From: Chitinophaga sp. YR627
Lineage (GTDB): Bacteria > Bacteroidota > Bacteroidia > Chitinophagales > Chitinophagaceae
Direction: 5' to 3'
Length of the DNA: 64,000 nucleotides
Assembly: GCF_900114995.1 (NCBI RefSeq)
Contig: NZ_FOUX01000005.1
Span: 62,001-126,000, forward strand
Shown here piece after piece: positions 42,696 to 51,729 of this stretch. The notes below the pieces were generated by a model that was not told the origin of the DNA, made no database searches, and was given only the letters and a program-made list of their open reading frames with translations. The number at the start of each line of letters is the position of its first letter. Positions within the stretch are counted from its first letter, which is position 1. The position numbers and the translations under genes were made by a program.

Positions 42696-42703
42696 TACTT
42701 TTG
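42696..42703 (+). promoter_or_regulatory. Predicted -7 box of the flavoprotein operon
   Basis: TACTTTTG, full consensus; ATG 42729 follows 25 nt later. A TTTG at 42665-42668 is 27 nt upstream, longer than usual. Confidence 0.45.
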
Positions 42704-42728
42704 CATCATACAAAGTAATCACGCAGCT

Positions 42729-42953
42729 ATGACGACAAAACACAGACTGATCGCTTCGCTAAAGATCTGGATAGTGATCTATCCCTCCATCACCTTGTTC
42801 CTTTATCTCTTCGGGCAACCCATGTCCTTATTGCCACTATACCTGAGAACATTTCTGCTCACCGTCATCCTGGTGCCCTGGATGGTATTCGCAGGATTAC
42901 CCCTGATTGAACGGATCATCAACATCCGCAAAGCGAAAAAAGAAAACAGCTGA
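42729..42953 (+). CDS. Small two-helix membrane protein
   Basis: 74 residues. Two hydrophobic helices (about 11-28 and 36-57) with a basic tail RKAKKENS; the layout recalls DUF2798-type small proteins but I cannot confirm that. It has its own -7 box and its stop is 15 nt from the flavoprotein ATG, so it is probably the first gene of a three-gene operon (membrane protein, flavoprotein, SDR). Confidence 0.7.
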   Translation: MTTKHRLIASLKIWIVIYPSITLFLYLFGQPMSLLPLYLRTFLLTVILVPWMVFAGLPLIERIINIRKAKKENS

Positions 42954-42968
42954 TAAAAACAATACATT

Positions 42969-43877
42969 ATGCGCAATGAAAAGCAGACAGACGTCATCAT
43001 TATTGGTGGCAGCTATGCCGGTCTTGCAGCGGCTATGGCATTAGGCAGAGCATTGAAAAAAGTGCTGCTCATCGACAGCGGCCTGCCTTGCAACAGACAA
43101 ACGCCTTACTCCCACAACTTCCTGACGCAGGACGGACAAACACCTGCCAACATCAGCGCCATCGCCCGGCAACAGCTGGCAAAATATCCTACTGTACAAT
43201 TCCTGAACGACCTGGCCACTGATGCCGTGCAAACCAAAACAGGATTCAATATCCGTGTTGCATCCGGAGAGAACTTCCATGCACACAAACTGATCTTTGC
43301 AACAGGTATCCGCGATTTACTGCCTGCTATCCCCGGTTTATCTGATTGCTGGGGTATTTCCGTATTACATTGTCCCTTCTGTCATGGCTACGAAGTAAAG
43401 GAAAAAAAAACCGGCATTCTGGGAAATAGCGACTATGGTTTTGAGTTCTCCCGCCTTATCCGGAACTGGACTGCTGATCTAACGTTGTTTACCAATGGAA
43501 GTGCTAAATTGACGCCAGAACAGTATGCCACCCTGCAGGAACAGCATATTCCCATTGTTGAAAAAACGATCCGCCAACTGGTACAGGAGGATGGTTATAT
43601 CCGCCATATTGTTTTTGAAGACGGAACAACTGCTCCCGTCACGGCGTTATATACACATGCTCCCTTTGAACAACATTGTCCTTTACCGGAAAAGCTGGGT
43701 TGCGGATGCACAACAGAGGGGTATCTCATAACAGATAACACACAACAAACGACGATTCCCGGTGTTTTTGCCTGTGGAGATAATACGACCCGCTTACGGA
43801 CCTTAGCGAACGCCGTCTCTATGGGTACAGCGGCCGGTATTGCCGTCACAAAATCTCTTATTACCATTCAATCATAA
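42969..43877 (+). CDS. Thioredoxin-reductase-like FAD/NAD(P) oxidoreductase
   Basis: 302 residues. FAD-binding VIIIGGSYAGLAAAMALGRA at the N-terminus; redox pair Cys135-Pro-Phe-Cys138 in HCPFCHGYE; NAD(P) region TGILGNSDYGFEFSRL; and a C-terminal TIPGVFACGDNTTRLR with the second FAD motif. CPFC(HG) occurs in GliT-like and TrxR-like disulfide oxidases/reductases. It lacks an obvious thioredoxin partner here. The reaction could be reduction of a small disulfide or oxidation of a dithiol. Cytosolic. Confidence 0.9.
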   Translation: MRNEKQTDVIIIGGSYAGLAAAMALGRALKKVLLIDSGLPCNRQTPYSHNFLTQDGQTPANISAIARQQLAKYPTVQFLNDLATDAVQTKTGFNIRVASGENFHAHKLIFATGIRDLLPAIPGLSDCWGISVLHCPFCHGYEVKEKKTGILGNSDYGFEFSRLIRNWTADLTLFTNGSAKLTPEQYATLQEQHIPIVEKTIRQLVQEDGYIRHIVFEDGTTAPVTALYTHAPFEQHCPLPEKLGCGCTTEGYLITDNTQQTTIPGVFACGDNTTRLRTLANAVSMGTAAGIAVTKSLITIQS

Positions 43878-43896
43878 AAGCTTAAAAAGAATAATA

Positions 43897-44493
43897 ATGA
43901 AAATCATCCTTATCGGCGCATCCGGCACGATCGGCAAACACATCGCCAGTTCACTGGAAAAAGACCATGAAATCATCAGAGTAGGATCAAAAAGCGGGGT
44001 ACTACAGGCAGATATCACTTCTCCGGCATCAATAGAACATCTCTTCAAACAAACAGGCCCGTTTGACGCACTGGTAAGTACGGCAGGAGACGCGCATTTC
44101 GGTCCGCTGAAAACAATGGGTGATAAAGAATTCAGAATAGGCGTCAACAGCAAGTTGATGGGGCAGGTCAACCTGGTATTGATCGGGCAACATTACATCA
44201 AACCAAAGGGATCTTTTACGCTGATCTCAGGCGTCCTTTCACAAGACCCTGTACTGAGTGGCGCAAACCCGGCTGCGATGAACGGCGCCATAGAATCATT
44301 TGTGCGTGCCGCAGCAATAGAACTGGAAAATGGGGTAAGGATCAATGCCGTGAGTCCGACTGTTGTGGAAGAATCTCCAGGGTATTTCCCTTATTTCCCG
44401 GGACATATACCGGTGACCATGAAAGAAGTGGTAGCTGCCTATCATAAGAGTATATTAGGCGCCGGCACCGGACAGGTGATCAAAGCATATTAA
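43897..44493 (+). CDS. Short-chain dehydrogenase/reductase
   Basis: 198 residues from ATG 43897 (the frame reaches back to 43840, inside the flavoprotein gene). Rossmann start KIILIGASGTIGKHIASSL; NAG-type region LVSTAGDAHFGPL; catalytic-like Ser in GSFTLISGVLSQDP; and the position of the Tyr-x3-Lys motif is occupied by ANPAAMNGAIESF, so the usual Tyr/Lys pair is missing. Members of this SDR subclass (short YbbO/Has-like) still bind NADP. It follows the flavoprotein by 19 nt, in the same operon, and ends at a good terminator. Confidence 0.85.
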   Translation: MKIILIGASGTIGKHIASSLEKDHEIIRVGSKSGVLQADITSPASIEHLFKQTGPFDALVSTAGDAHFGPLKTMGDKEFRIGVNSKLMGQVNLVLIGQHYIKPKGSFTLISGVLSQDPVLSGANPAAMNGAIESFVRAAAIELENGVRINAVSPTVVEESPGYFPYFPGHIPVTMKEVVAAYHKSILGAGTGQVIKAY

Positions 44494-44501
44494 GCAGAAA
44501 A

Positions 44502-44529
44502 GAGGTACTGTCTCATTGAGCAGTACCTC
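44502..44529. terminator. Terminator after the SDR gene
   Basis: 9-bp stem (44502-44510 with 44521-44529), 10-nt loop, followed by a T-rich tail; between convergent stops at 44493 and 44584. Confidence 0.75.
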
Positions 44530-44583
44530 CTTTTCTTCGGATAGTTGATGGAATCAGTTAGCCATCCCTTTTCTGTTTTAATC

Positions 44584-45474
44584 TTAGAAGTAGGTGCCGT
44601 TCTCCAGATCGGCTACCAGTCCGACGTGCTCCGGTTTCCAACCCAGCCATTCAGCTGTTTGTATCGCAGAAGCCGGGATATTCAGGGATACAAACATCCC
44701 CAGCCAGCCGAAATGAGCAGCAGCATCATCCTTAGATACGGATTGCAATGGCAGGCTCAGCTTCCTGCTGATCACCCCTGCCAACTCTTTCACAGATACC
44801 CCTTCATCTCCCACTGCGTGGAATACAGGACGTCCGTTTCCTTTTTCCAGCGCCAGTCTGAATACCTTCGCCGCATCCAGTCTGTGGACAGCCGGCCAGC
44901 GGTTAGCGCCATCTTCCACATAAGCAGCCACGCCTTTCTCACGGGCAATAGCGATCAGTCCGGGAATAAAACCACGGTCCCCATCTCCATGTACAGAAGG
45001 CGGCAAGCGTACGATGGAGGCCTTTACACCTCTAGCAACCGCAGCAGCTGCGGCTTCTTCAGAAGCCACTCGCGGAATAGCAGCAGAACCGACAGCCGAC
45101 AGATCAGCTTCCGTTACCAGACGGCCGGGAGCAATTACACCCGTTCCGGAAGTGATGATCAACGGACGATCCGTACCTTCCAGGCCTGCACTCAATGCTT
45201 CAATAGCCAGCCGGTCGGTTTCACAGTTCTCTTTATATTTTGAAAAATCATGAATAAAGGCCAGATGGATGACGCCATCTGACGCGGCTGCACCCTGTTT
45301 TAAGCTATCAAGGTCCTCCAGTGAGCCGTAATGTACAGCTGCACCTGCTGCTTCCAATGCCTTCGCAGATGCCTCCGAACGGGCAAGCCCCGTTACCTGG
45401 TGACCTGCTGCGATTAACTCCTGAACTACAGCCGAGCCGATAAATCCTGATGCGCCGGTTACAAAAACTTTCAT
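44584..45474 (-). CDS. NAD-dependent epimerase/SDR oxidoreductase
   Basis: 296 residues of the extended-SDR type: MKVFVTGASGFIGSAVVQEL (NAD loop), GVIHLAFIHDFSKYKE, LIITSGTGVIAPG and VRLPPSVHGDGDRGFIPGL. The usual Y-x3-K is replaced by an Ala/Glu-rich stretch (RVASEEAAAAAVARG), as in atypical 'SDR family' members found in many soil bacteria. Substrate unknown. It is divergent from a Crp/Fnr regulator across a 151-bp gap with two CATTTGAC repeats. Confidence 0.87.
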   Translation of the reverse strand: MKVFVTGASGFIGSAVVQELIAAGHQVTGLARSEASAKALEAAGAAVHYGSLEDLDSLKQGAAASDGVIHLAFIHDFSKYKENCETDRLAIEALSAGLEGTDRPLIITSGTGVIAPGRLVTEADLSAVGSAAIPRVASEEAAAAAVARGVKASIVRLPPSVHGDGDRGFIPGLIAIAREKGVAAYVEDGANRWPAVHRLDAAKVFRLALEKGNGRPVFHAVGDEGVSVKELAGVISRKLSLPLQSVSKDDAAAHFGWLGMFVSLNIPASAIQTAEWLGWKPEHVGLVADLENGTYF

Positions 45475-45548
45475 AGTCGTTTGCTGATTTGATGAATACC
45501 TTAATTTTCATCACAAAATTCCGCCGGAAATCCCCCCTGAAACAAGGA

Positions 45549-45579
45549 CATTTGACACAAATTTCCGAGGTCATTTGAC
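45549..45579. promoter_or_regulatory. Direct repeat CATTTGAC, possible Crp/Fnr-type operator
   Basis: CATTTGAC at 45549-45556 and 45572-45579 (23-nt period) lies between the divergent SDR and Crp/Fnr genes. Either half could pair with a less exact inverted copy; the function is a guess. Confidence 0.35.
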
Positions 45580-45625
45580 CGAACTTCGCTAATTTCAGGA
45601 AAGGAATCAGAAAGGGTATCTATCA

Positions 45626-46219
45626 ATGTTTGAGACATTCGAAGCATATATCACCGCAAAGGGACATTTTACCAGGGAAGAGCTGCAGCTCATGCGCTCG
45701 CTGGCAATTGTAAAAAAGTACCGCAGAAGACAACTGCTGCTCAAGGAAGGAGAGATCTGTCAGTATAAAATGTTTATCACAAAAGGACTATTAAAAACCT
45801 ACTGTCTGAAAAACGACGGTACGGAACATATCATGCGCTTCGCCCCGGAAAACACCTGGACGACCGACCATGAAAGCTTCTCCAAACTAATCCCTTCCAA
45901 ATGTAATATCGAAGCCCTGGAGCCTACAGAGGTACTTTTATGGACACAGGACAGTCTGGACAGGATCATGAAAGCAATACCCGCGTTCAGGACCTATCTT
46001 GATGCGCTGATCTCCAATACCCTGAATTCCAGTTACGAAAGAATACTCATGAACATCAGTTATACGTCGGAAGAAAAGTACCAGGACTTCATCAGCACCT
46101 TTCCGGATATCTTCAGAAGAGTACCCCTGCATATGGTGGCCTCCTATCTGGGCGTTTCAAGGGAGACCCTGAGCAGGATAAGGCATGCGCAGCTGAAGCA
46201 ACAGAAGCAGGAGCCTTAG
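45626..46219 (+). CDS. Crp/Fnr-family regulator
   Basis: 197 residues. Cyclic-nucleotide-type beta-roll at 20-120 (RRRQLLLKEGEICQYKMFITKG, MRFAPENTWTTDHESF) and C-terminal helix-turn-helix HMVASYLGVSRETLSRIRHAQ. No Cys cluster for a 4Fe-4S group, and the classic cAMP-binding Arg motif is not evident, so the ligand is unknown. It is divergent from the SDR at 44584-45474, a common pairing with Crp/Fnr proteins of this size in Bacteroidota. Downstream a 137-nt gap separates it from the GH92 gene. Confidence 0.9.
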   Translation: MFETFEAYITAKGHFTREELQLMRSLAIVKKYRRRQLLLKEGEICQYKMFITKGLLKTYCLKNDGTEHIMRFAPENTWTTDHESFSKLIPSKCNIEALEPTEVLLWTQDSLDRIMKAIPAFRTYLDALISNTLNSSYERILMNISYTSEEKYQDFISTFPDIFRRVPLHMVASYLGVSRETLSRIRHAQLKQQKQEP

Positions 46220-46356
46220 CCTCCGGAAATAGACATTTCTACGCCGCTTATACCATCCTCCACCAGTTTTTCCATAAAAAGTTAGGATTTCTCTGCCCTG
46301 GTGCCTATTTTGGTGCCACAGGTCCATTTAATTGAATTTTCCACAAACATCCTATC

Positions 46357-48507
46357 ATGACAAAAAGAACAGGTTTTCTTTTACTGACACTCCTATTAGC
46401 CCGAACGAACGGCTGGAGCCAGGCGGCGCCACCAAAGTATACTTCATACGTCAATACATTCATTGGTACAGCACCCCTGACAGACCCAAAGATCCTTGGC
46501 TACAAACTGCCGGATGGCTGGCGTTCATGGGCTGGTCTGACATTCCCTGGCAGCTCCCTCCCGAATGCGATGGTGCAGTTAAGTCCGATGACGGAATACG
46601 GCTCCGGAGCAGGGTATGAATACGAAGACAATATCATTTACAGCTTTACCCATACGAACAAAGGCCACTGGAACCTCTGTAATATTCCGGTACTGCCGAT
46701 GTCAAATCCAACAGCGCCTTTTAAGTCAAAGTTCTCTCACCAGCAAGAAAGTGCGTCACCTGGTTACTACCAGGTGTACCTGGAAGACTATGACGTGAAT
46801 GTCAGCCTGACCTCCACCCTGCGCTGCGGATTTCATAAATATGAATATAAAAATGAGACCGACAGACAGATCCTCTTCGACCTTGCTAAATCCAACAACA
46901 GGATCTCCGAATGGCATATCGAACAGGCAGGAGATTTTGCCGTAAAGGGATATCAACGGGCAGGTGGCAATATCTACTTCTACGCAGTGCTGAATAACAA
47001 GATCGGTCAGCTGGAAAAGAAAGCAGAAAGCACCCATGATGGATATGCCATCGTTCACCTGGCAGATGGTAACAAAGGACCGGTAGAAATGAAAATAGGC
47101 TTGTCCTTTGTCAGCACAGAAAACGCCAGACAAAACCTGGAACAGGAAATAGGCCAGCATTCCTTTGACGATATCCGCCAGGAAGCGACTGACAAATGGG
47201 AAAAACTGCTGTCTGCCGTAGATATAAAAGGTGGTACCGAAAAACAGCGGACCATGTTCTATTCCTGCTTGTACAGGTCATTCCTCTGGCCAGCGTTACG
47301 CAGCGATATAAACGGGGAATTTACAGATGCCAAAGGCAAAGTGGTAAAAGCGGATTTCAACTATTATACAGAACCATCTCTCTGGGATACCTACCGCAAT
47401 AAGGATGTACTGCTGGGACTCATCTCTCCGCAGGTAACACTGGACGTCATCAAATCCATGAAAGACGTAGGTGATAAAACAGGCTTTATCCCCACCTTCT
47501 TCCATGGCGACCATGGCACGTCTTCTATTGCAGGCGCTTACCTGAGAGGGATCGATAATTTTGATATAAAGGGTACCTACGCCACTTTGCTGAGAAATGC
47601 CAATGAAGCAAATGGCGCCAGACCTTTTGTAAAGGAATACATTGCAAAAGGATATATCTCCGATCCGGATGTTGCGAACCCGCATGTTGAAACAAAAGCA
47701 AAAGCAGGTGTGTCCAAGACACTGGAATATTCTTATGATGATTATTCCCTGGCACAGATTGCCAAAAAACTGGGCGATACGGCGAACTACCGTATCCTGA
47801 TGGCACGTTCAAAGAACTATAAGAACATGTTTGATCCTTCTACCCGTTTTATGAGAGGCAGACTGGAAAATGGTGAATGGATCAAAAATTTCAATCCGCA
47901 GTACCCTTACTATGAATATATGTACAGGGAAGCAAACGCATGGCAGGTCTCTTTCTTTGCACCACATGATATGCCGGGACTGATCAAGCTATATGGAGGT
48001 CCGAAACCTTTCGAATCAAAACTGGACTCACTGTTTACTGTGCCATGGAATCCAAACTATATTGCCAGAAACGTAGAAACCATGATCGGTCAGTATTGCC
48101 ACGGTAATCAGCCTGACCACGAAGCGCCTTTTGCTTATTATTTCATCAACAAGCCGGAGAAGTCACAGAAGATCATTGATACGATCCTGAATAGTCTGTA
48201 TGGTGTGGGAGATGATGGTATCGCGCTTTGCGGTATGGATGATGCGGGAGAAATGTCAGCATGGTATGTATTCTCTGCTGCCGGTCTGTATACCTTCTCC
48301 GCCACTGATCCGGAATACCTGGTAACAGTACCGCTGTTTGATGAAGTGAAATGGAGGACGAGCACCAACAGGATCCTGACCATTACCCACCAGGGCAAAG
48401 GCAGAAAGATGACAGCAATTAAAGTGAATGGCAAACCAATTAAAGGGTATTTCGTACCACACGACCTGTTCAAAAACGGGGGGAAAATTGAGGTGGTAAC
48501 AAAGTAA
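46357..48507 (+). CDS. GH92 alpha-mannosidase
   Basis: 716 residues with signal peptide (FLLLTLLLARTNGWSQ). GH92 layout: N-terminal beta-sandwich YTSYVNTFIG (mostly sugar-binding), PGSSLPNAMVQLSP, then the (alpha/alpha)6 barrel with LWDTYRNKDVLLG, TFFHGDHGTSSIAG, GNQPDHEAPFAYYFINKPEK and the catalytic-site stretch CGMDDAGEMSAWYVFSAAG, followed by a small C-terminal beta domain. Enzymes of the family are calcium-dependent exo-alpha-mannosidases (often 1,2-linked). It is exported, probably to the periplasm. With GH47 at 21 kb it gives the strain two unrelated alpha-mannosidase families. Confidence 0.92.
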   Translation: MTKRTGFLLLTLLLARTNGWSQAAPPKYTSYVNTFIGTAPLTDPKILGYKLPDGWRSWAGLTFPGSSLPNAMVQLSPMTEYGSGAGYEYEDNIIYSFTHTNKGHWNLCNIPVLPMSNPTAPFKSKFSHQQESASPGYYQVYLEDYDVNVSLTSTLRCGFHKYEYKNETDRQILFDLAKSNNRISEWHIEQAGDFAVKGYQRAGGNIYFYAVLNNKIGQLEKKAESTHDGYAIVHLADGNKGPVEMKIGLSFVSTENARQNLEQEIGQHSFDDIRQEATDKWEKLLSAVDIKGGTEKQRTMFYSCLYRSFLWPALRSDINGEFTDAKGKVVKADFNYYTEPSLWDTYRNKDVLLGLISPQVTLDVIKSMKDVGDKTGFIPTFFHGDHGTSSIAGAYLRGIDNFDIKGTYATLLRNANEANGARPFVKEYIAKGYISDPDVANPHVETKAKAGVSKTLEYSYDDYSLAQIAKKLGDTANYRILMARSKNYKNMFDPSTRFMRGRLENGEWIKNFNPQYPYYEYMYREANAWQVSFFAPHDMPGLIKLYGGPKPFESKLDSLFTVPWNPNYIARNVETMIGQYCHGNQPDHEAPFAYYFINKPEKSQKIIDTILNSLYGVGDDGIALCGMDDAGEMSAWYVFSAAGLYTFSATDPEYLVTVPLFDEVKWRTSTNRILTITHQGKGRKMTAIKVNGKPIKGYFVPHDLFKNGGKIEVVTK

Positions 48508-48521
48508 TCATCACTGTAAAT

Positions 48522-48555
48522 AAAAACGCTCTGATCATACGATCAGAGCGTTTTT
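48522..48555. terminator. Strong bidirectional terminator
   Basis: 15-bp perfect stem with A/T tails (48522-48536 with 48541-48555), 4-nt loop, between convergent stops at 48507 and 48563. Confidence 0.9.
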
Positions 48556-48562
48556 TTATATG

Positions 48563-49003
48563 CTAAAACAACTTGCCGGTTTGTGTGACACGCCAGCTGC
48601 CTTCATCGATCTCTTCATCTAATTCCTTATCATCCCAGCCACAATAGCCAATGAAGATCTTGATATCCTGTTCAGTCAGCGTATGATCATTGATATGCTT
48701 CACAGCGGCCTGGAAATCGCCACCCAGGAAGATATTATCTCCTACCTGCTCTCCACCGCTGATCAGGTCAGGACGCTGGTGGATGAAGAAAAGGTGCTCC
48801 TTATCTACCGGTCCGCCTTCCCATAAAGGGAAGTCCCTTCCGTGACTGAACTCTTCCAGTTCGTTCAGCTTACGCGGGAAGCGGTTGTTGACAATGAAAC
48901 CCATTGCTCCCTTTTCGTTATACTCGGTAATATAGATCACCGTACTTTCGAAAACGGATCTCTCCAGTAAAGAAGTGCTGTTTATAAATATGCCTGCCTT
49001 CAT
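48563..49003 (-). CDS. YqgE/AlgH (DUF179) family protein, short form
   Basis: 146 residues; the family is usually about 185. The N-terminus KAGIFINSTSLLERSVFEST and GAMGFIVNNRFPRKLNEL, LWEGGPVDKEHLFFIHQ and a C-terminal KIFIGYCGWDDKELDEEID are the conserved blocks, so only a part of the usual C-terminal region is lost (the protein ends WRVTQTGKLF). Its biological role is not established; in other bacteria it has been tied to envelope and redox stress. Cytosolic. Confidence 0.88.
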   Translation of the reverse strand: MKAGIFINSTSLLERSVFESTVIYITEYNEKGAMGFIVNNRFPRKLNELEEFSHGRDFPLWEGGPVDKEHLFFIHQRPDLISGGEQVGDNIFLGGDFQAAVKHINDHTLTEQDIKIFIGYCGWDDKELDEEIDEGSWRVTQTGKLF

Positions 49004-49076
49004 ATACTGAAGGTAACATAAAGTTGTTGTTACTTTGTCGCAGTGATCAATATTCTTTCACCCAAAAAGCAGCACA

Positions 49077-49457
49077 ATGAAAATAGACAGACTGGACCAC
49101 CTGGTACTGACAGTAAAGGATATAGCAGCTACTATTCACTTTTACACGACCGTGCTGGGTATGCAGGCCGAGACATTCGGACAGGGCAGAAAAGCGCTTA
49201 AATTTGGCATTCAGAAGATCAACTTACATGAAGCAGGCAATGAGTTTGAACCAAAAGCAAATACGCCTGTACCTGGTTCGGCAGATCTCTGTTTTATCAC
49301 CACGACACCAATCGATGAGGTAGAAGCCATCCTGCACGCCAGAAATGTGCCTTTAATCGAGAGTCAGGTAGAACGTACCGGCGCCACAGGAAAGATCATC
49401 TCTATCTACTTCCGGGATCCGGACCAGAACCTCATTGAGGTAAGTAATTACATGTAG
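49077..49457 (+). CDS. VOC-family (glyoxalase-like) protein
   Basis: 126 residues with two beta-alpha-beta-beta-beta modules: DRLDHLVLTVKDIAATIHFY (His11 or His8 region as metal site), VLGMQAETFG, and a C-terminal IYFRDPDQNLIEVSNY carrying the conserved Glu. This is the glyoxalase/bleomycin-resistance/dioxygenase fold; substrate unknown. It is close to a YdcJ/virulence-like VOC cluster in sequence style. It is divergent from the YqgE gene across 73 nt. Confidence 0.9.
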   Translation: MKIDRLDHLVLTVKDIAATIHFYTTVLGMQAETFGQGRKALKFGIQKINLHEAGNEFEPKANTPVPGSADLCFITTTPIDEVEAILHARNVPLIESQVERTGATGKIISIYFRDPDQNLIEVSNYM

Positions 49458-49541
49458 ATAAAAATATTCATTTCTATTTAGCGTAGCTTAGCAGCCGGAA
49501 CCACCAAACCATTTTGTACACTAAAAACAGCTGCTAAGACT

Positions 49542-50747
49542 ATGGGAGCTTCCCTGACGGCCGGCAAAAGCCGCCGTATTGAATCGATTGATCTATTGCG
49601 TGGCATTATCATGATTATCATGTCGCTGGATCACGTACGCGACTATTTTCATGCATTTTCCTATTTACACGATCCAACCGACCTGCCGCATACCACCGCG
49701 CCTATTTTCCTGACCCGCTGGATCACACATTACTGTGCGCCAACCTTTATGCTGCTGGCAGGTATCTCTGCCTGCCTGTACGGCGGGAAAAACGGACGGA
49801 AAGCGCTTTCTTACTTTCTGCTGACAAGAGGCCTCTGGCTGGTGATCGTGGAGTTGTTCATTATTACCCTGGCCTGGACCTTCAATCCGCACTACCCGGC
49901 CTTTATACTACAGGTAATCTGGGCGTTCGGTATCAGTATGATCACACTGTCTCTGCTAATCCATCTGCCACGTAAAATACTTCTGCCACTAGGTATACTG
50001 CTGGTAGCAGCCCATAATCTGTTTGATAACGTGCATGTTACCGGTAATACACTGGCTGCATTCGGTTGGGCTGTATTGCATGAACCGAACTTCGGCGGAC
50101 TACACTTCGGTCCTTTCAACCCCATTATTGGTTATCCGGTAATGCCATGGTTAGGCATCATTACACTGGGCTATTGCCTGGGTAGCCTGTATATGCCGGA
50201 CGTAACACCCGAAAAACGGCAGCAATCCCTGCGTAACCTCGGTATCGGCAGTATCGTATTGTTTATTGTGCTTCGCTGGACCAACTTCTATGGCGATCAT
50301 TCCCCCTGGTCCGTGCAGGAGAACTGGATGCTGACGCTCTTCTCTTTTGTCAATGTGACCAAATATCCGCCATCACTGCTCTTTGTACTGATGACGATGG
50401 GACCTTCACTCCTGTTCCTGGCGTATGCTGAACGTCCGCTGAATAAGGTCACCGCCGCACTGACCGTATTCGGCAGAGTACCAATGTTCTTCTACCTCCT
50501 GCATATTCCACTGATACATGGATTGGCAGTTATCGCAGCTGTTCTCACCGGACACCCGGCATCAGATATGGTGAACCTGACCACCTGGGTGACCTCCAAC
50601 GAGAAACTCCAGGGCTATGGGTTTTCATTGCCAGTGGTATATCTGGTTTGGATAGTCGTGATCGCCTTATTGTATCCGCTTTGTCTGCGCTTCAGTAAAT
50701 ACAAACAGGCGAATCAGGCGACGAAGAAGTGGCTGAGTTATTTTTAA
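49542..50747 (+). CDS. DUF1624 membrane protein (heparan-alpha-glucosaminide acetyltransferase-like)
   Basis: 401 residues with about ten transmembrane helices. The N-terminus RRIESIDLLRGIIMIIMSLDHVRDYFHAF is the family signature (quoted here in short: SIDLLRGIIMIIMSLDHVRD), with its invariant Arg and His near residue 35. FPMFYLLH-type end motif appears as VPMFFYLLHIPLIH. The human relative acetylates lysosomal heparan sulfate using cytosolic acetyl-CoA; bacterial members probably acylate surface or periplasmic glycans. Substrate unknown. The gene stands alone with a good terminator. Confidence 0.88.
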   Translation: MGASLTAGKSRRIESIDLLRGIIMIIMSLDHVRDYFHAFSYLHDPTDLPHTTAPIFLTRWITHYCAPTFMLLAGISACLYGGKNGRKALSYFLLTRGLWLVIVELFIITLAWTFNPHYPAFILQVIWAFGISMITLSLLIHLPRKILLPLGILLVAAHNLFDNVHVTGNTLAAFGWAVLHEPNFGGLHFGPFNPIIGYPVMPWLGIITLGYCLGSLYMPDVTPEKRQQSLRNLGIGSIVLFIVLRWTNFYGDHSPWSVQENWMLTLFSFVNVTKYPPSLLFVLMTMGPSLLFLAYAERPLNKVTAALTVFGRVPMFFYLLHIPLIHGLAVIAAVLTGHPASDMVNLTTWVTSNEKLQGYGFSLPVVYLVWIVVIALLYPLCLRFSKYKQANQATKKWLSYF

Positions 50748-50772
50748 GCCTACATACGCGCTCCTGTACTAA

Positions 50773-50827
50773 ACAAGAAAGCCAACGTATTAATTCCTAG
50801 CCGGATTTACTACGTTGGCTTTCTTGT
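50773..50827. terminator. Terminator between DUF1624 and AraC genes
   Basis: 17-bp perfect stem (50773-50789 with 50811-50827) with a 21-nt loop, between convergent stops at 50747 and 50855. Confidence 0.75.
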
Positions 50828-50854
50828 GGATGTGCGATAAGCACAACAATACTT

Positions 50855-51700
50855 TTAGCTGAGAACTGCATATTGTTTTCTATACGCACTCGGACTCATA
50901 CCCTTTATCTTTTTAAAGGTCCGGTTCAGGTGACTTTCATCCGTAAAGTTCAGTTCATGCGCAATCTCCGTGATCCGCATATCACTATGGAGTAATCTTG
51001 TTTCTATCAGCCTTACCTTGTAGTGTGTGATATAATCCTGTAAGGTATCCCCTGTTTGCTTTTTAAAATACCTGCCCAGGTAGTTCAGCGCGATGTTAAA
51101 ATGAGCGCTCAGCTTCTCCGCACTCAGCATCTCCGGTTCGAAAATATGCTGTTGTATGAAATGTAACATATCCAGCACCAGTTCACCTGTATTCTCCTTG
51201 ATGTTCTTGGGCAATTTCAGCGCAATATTTCTCGCCACGATCGTAATGATGGTATTGACTATCTGCGCCGTAATACGCCCGTAATAGATCTGCTGATGCT
51301 CCTGCTCTGCAATAATGCTTTCTACGAGAGAGGCGATCAAAGGTTTATCTGTTTTGTTTTTAAGGATACATCCCGGCCGGTGACTGGCATTCTGTAAAAT
51401 GCTTTCAATACAATGGATCGCTTCCGCATCATGCGGCGATTTATCGCGCACATAATACTCATTGAACCGGATAAAGAAGAACCGGGTGGGTGCGTTGATA
51501 TCAAATGAGTAGCTATCCTGAGGGGTCAGCAGAAAAAGATTCCCTTTCCGGTAAGAGAACTGATTACCATTTACATACTGTATACCGTTACCGGCTACAA
51601 CATAGATCAGTTCAAAGAAAGTGATCTTCCGCTTTTTTACAGGAAAGGACTCCATCTCTCTTACGTCGATCTCGAAAGGTTTGTACAGGGTCTCTTTCAT
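50855..51700 (-). CDS. AraC-family regulator
   Basis: 281 residues. N-terminal cupin (about 15-110: FFELIYVVAGNGIQYVNGNQ, GNLFLLTPQDSYSF). C-terminal AraC domain: LSAEKLSAHFNIALNYLGRYFK and ITEIAHELNFTDESHLNRTF, then KGMSPSAYRKQY. It lies 29 nt downstream of the lipocalin-like gene on the same strand, possibly in the same transcript. Ligand and targets unknown. Confidence 0.9.
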   Translation of the reverse strand: MKETLYKPFEIDVREMESFPVKKRKITFFELIYVVAGNGIQYVNGNQFSYRKGNLFLLTPQDSYSFDINAPTRFFFIRFNEYYVRDKSPHDAEAIHCIESILQNASHRPGCILKNKTDKPLIASLVESIIAEQEHQQIYYGRITAQIVNTIITIVARNIALKLPKNIKENTGELVLDMLHFIQQHIFEPEMLSAEKLSAHFNIALNYLGRYFKKQTGDTLQDYITHYKVRLIETRLLHSDMRITEIAHELNFTDESHLNRTFKKIKGMSPSAYRKQYAVLS

Positions 51701-51729
51701 GATCGTAAGTTACCGAATTAGCACAGGAT

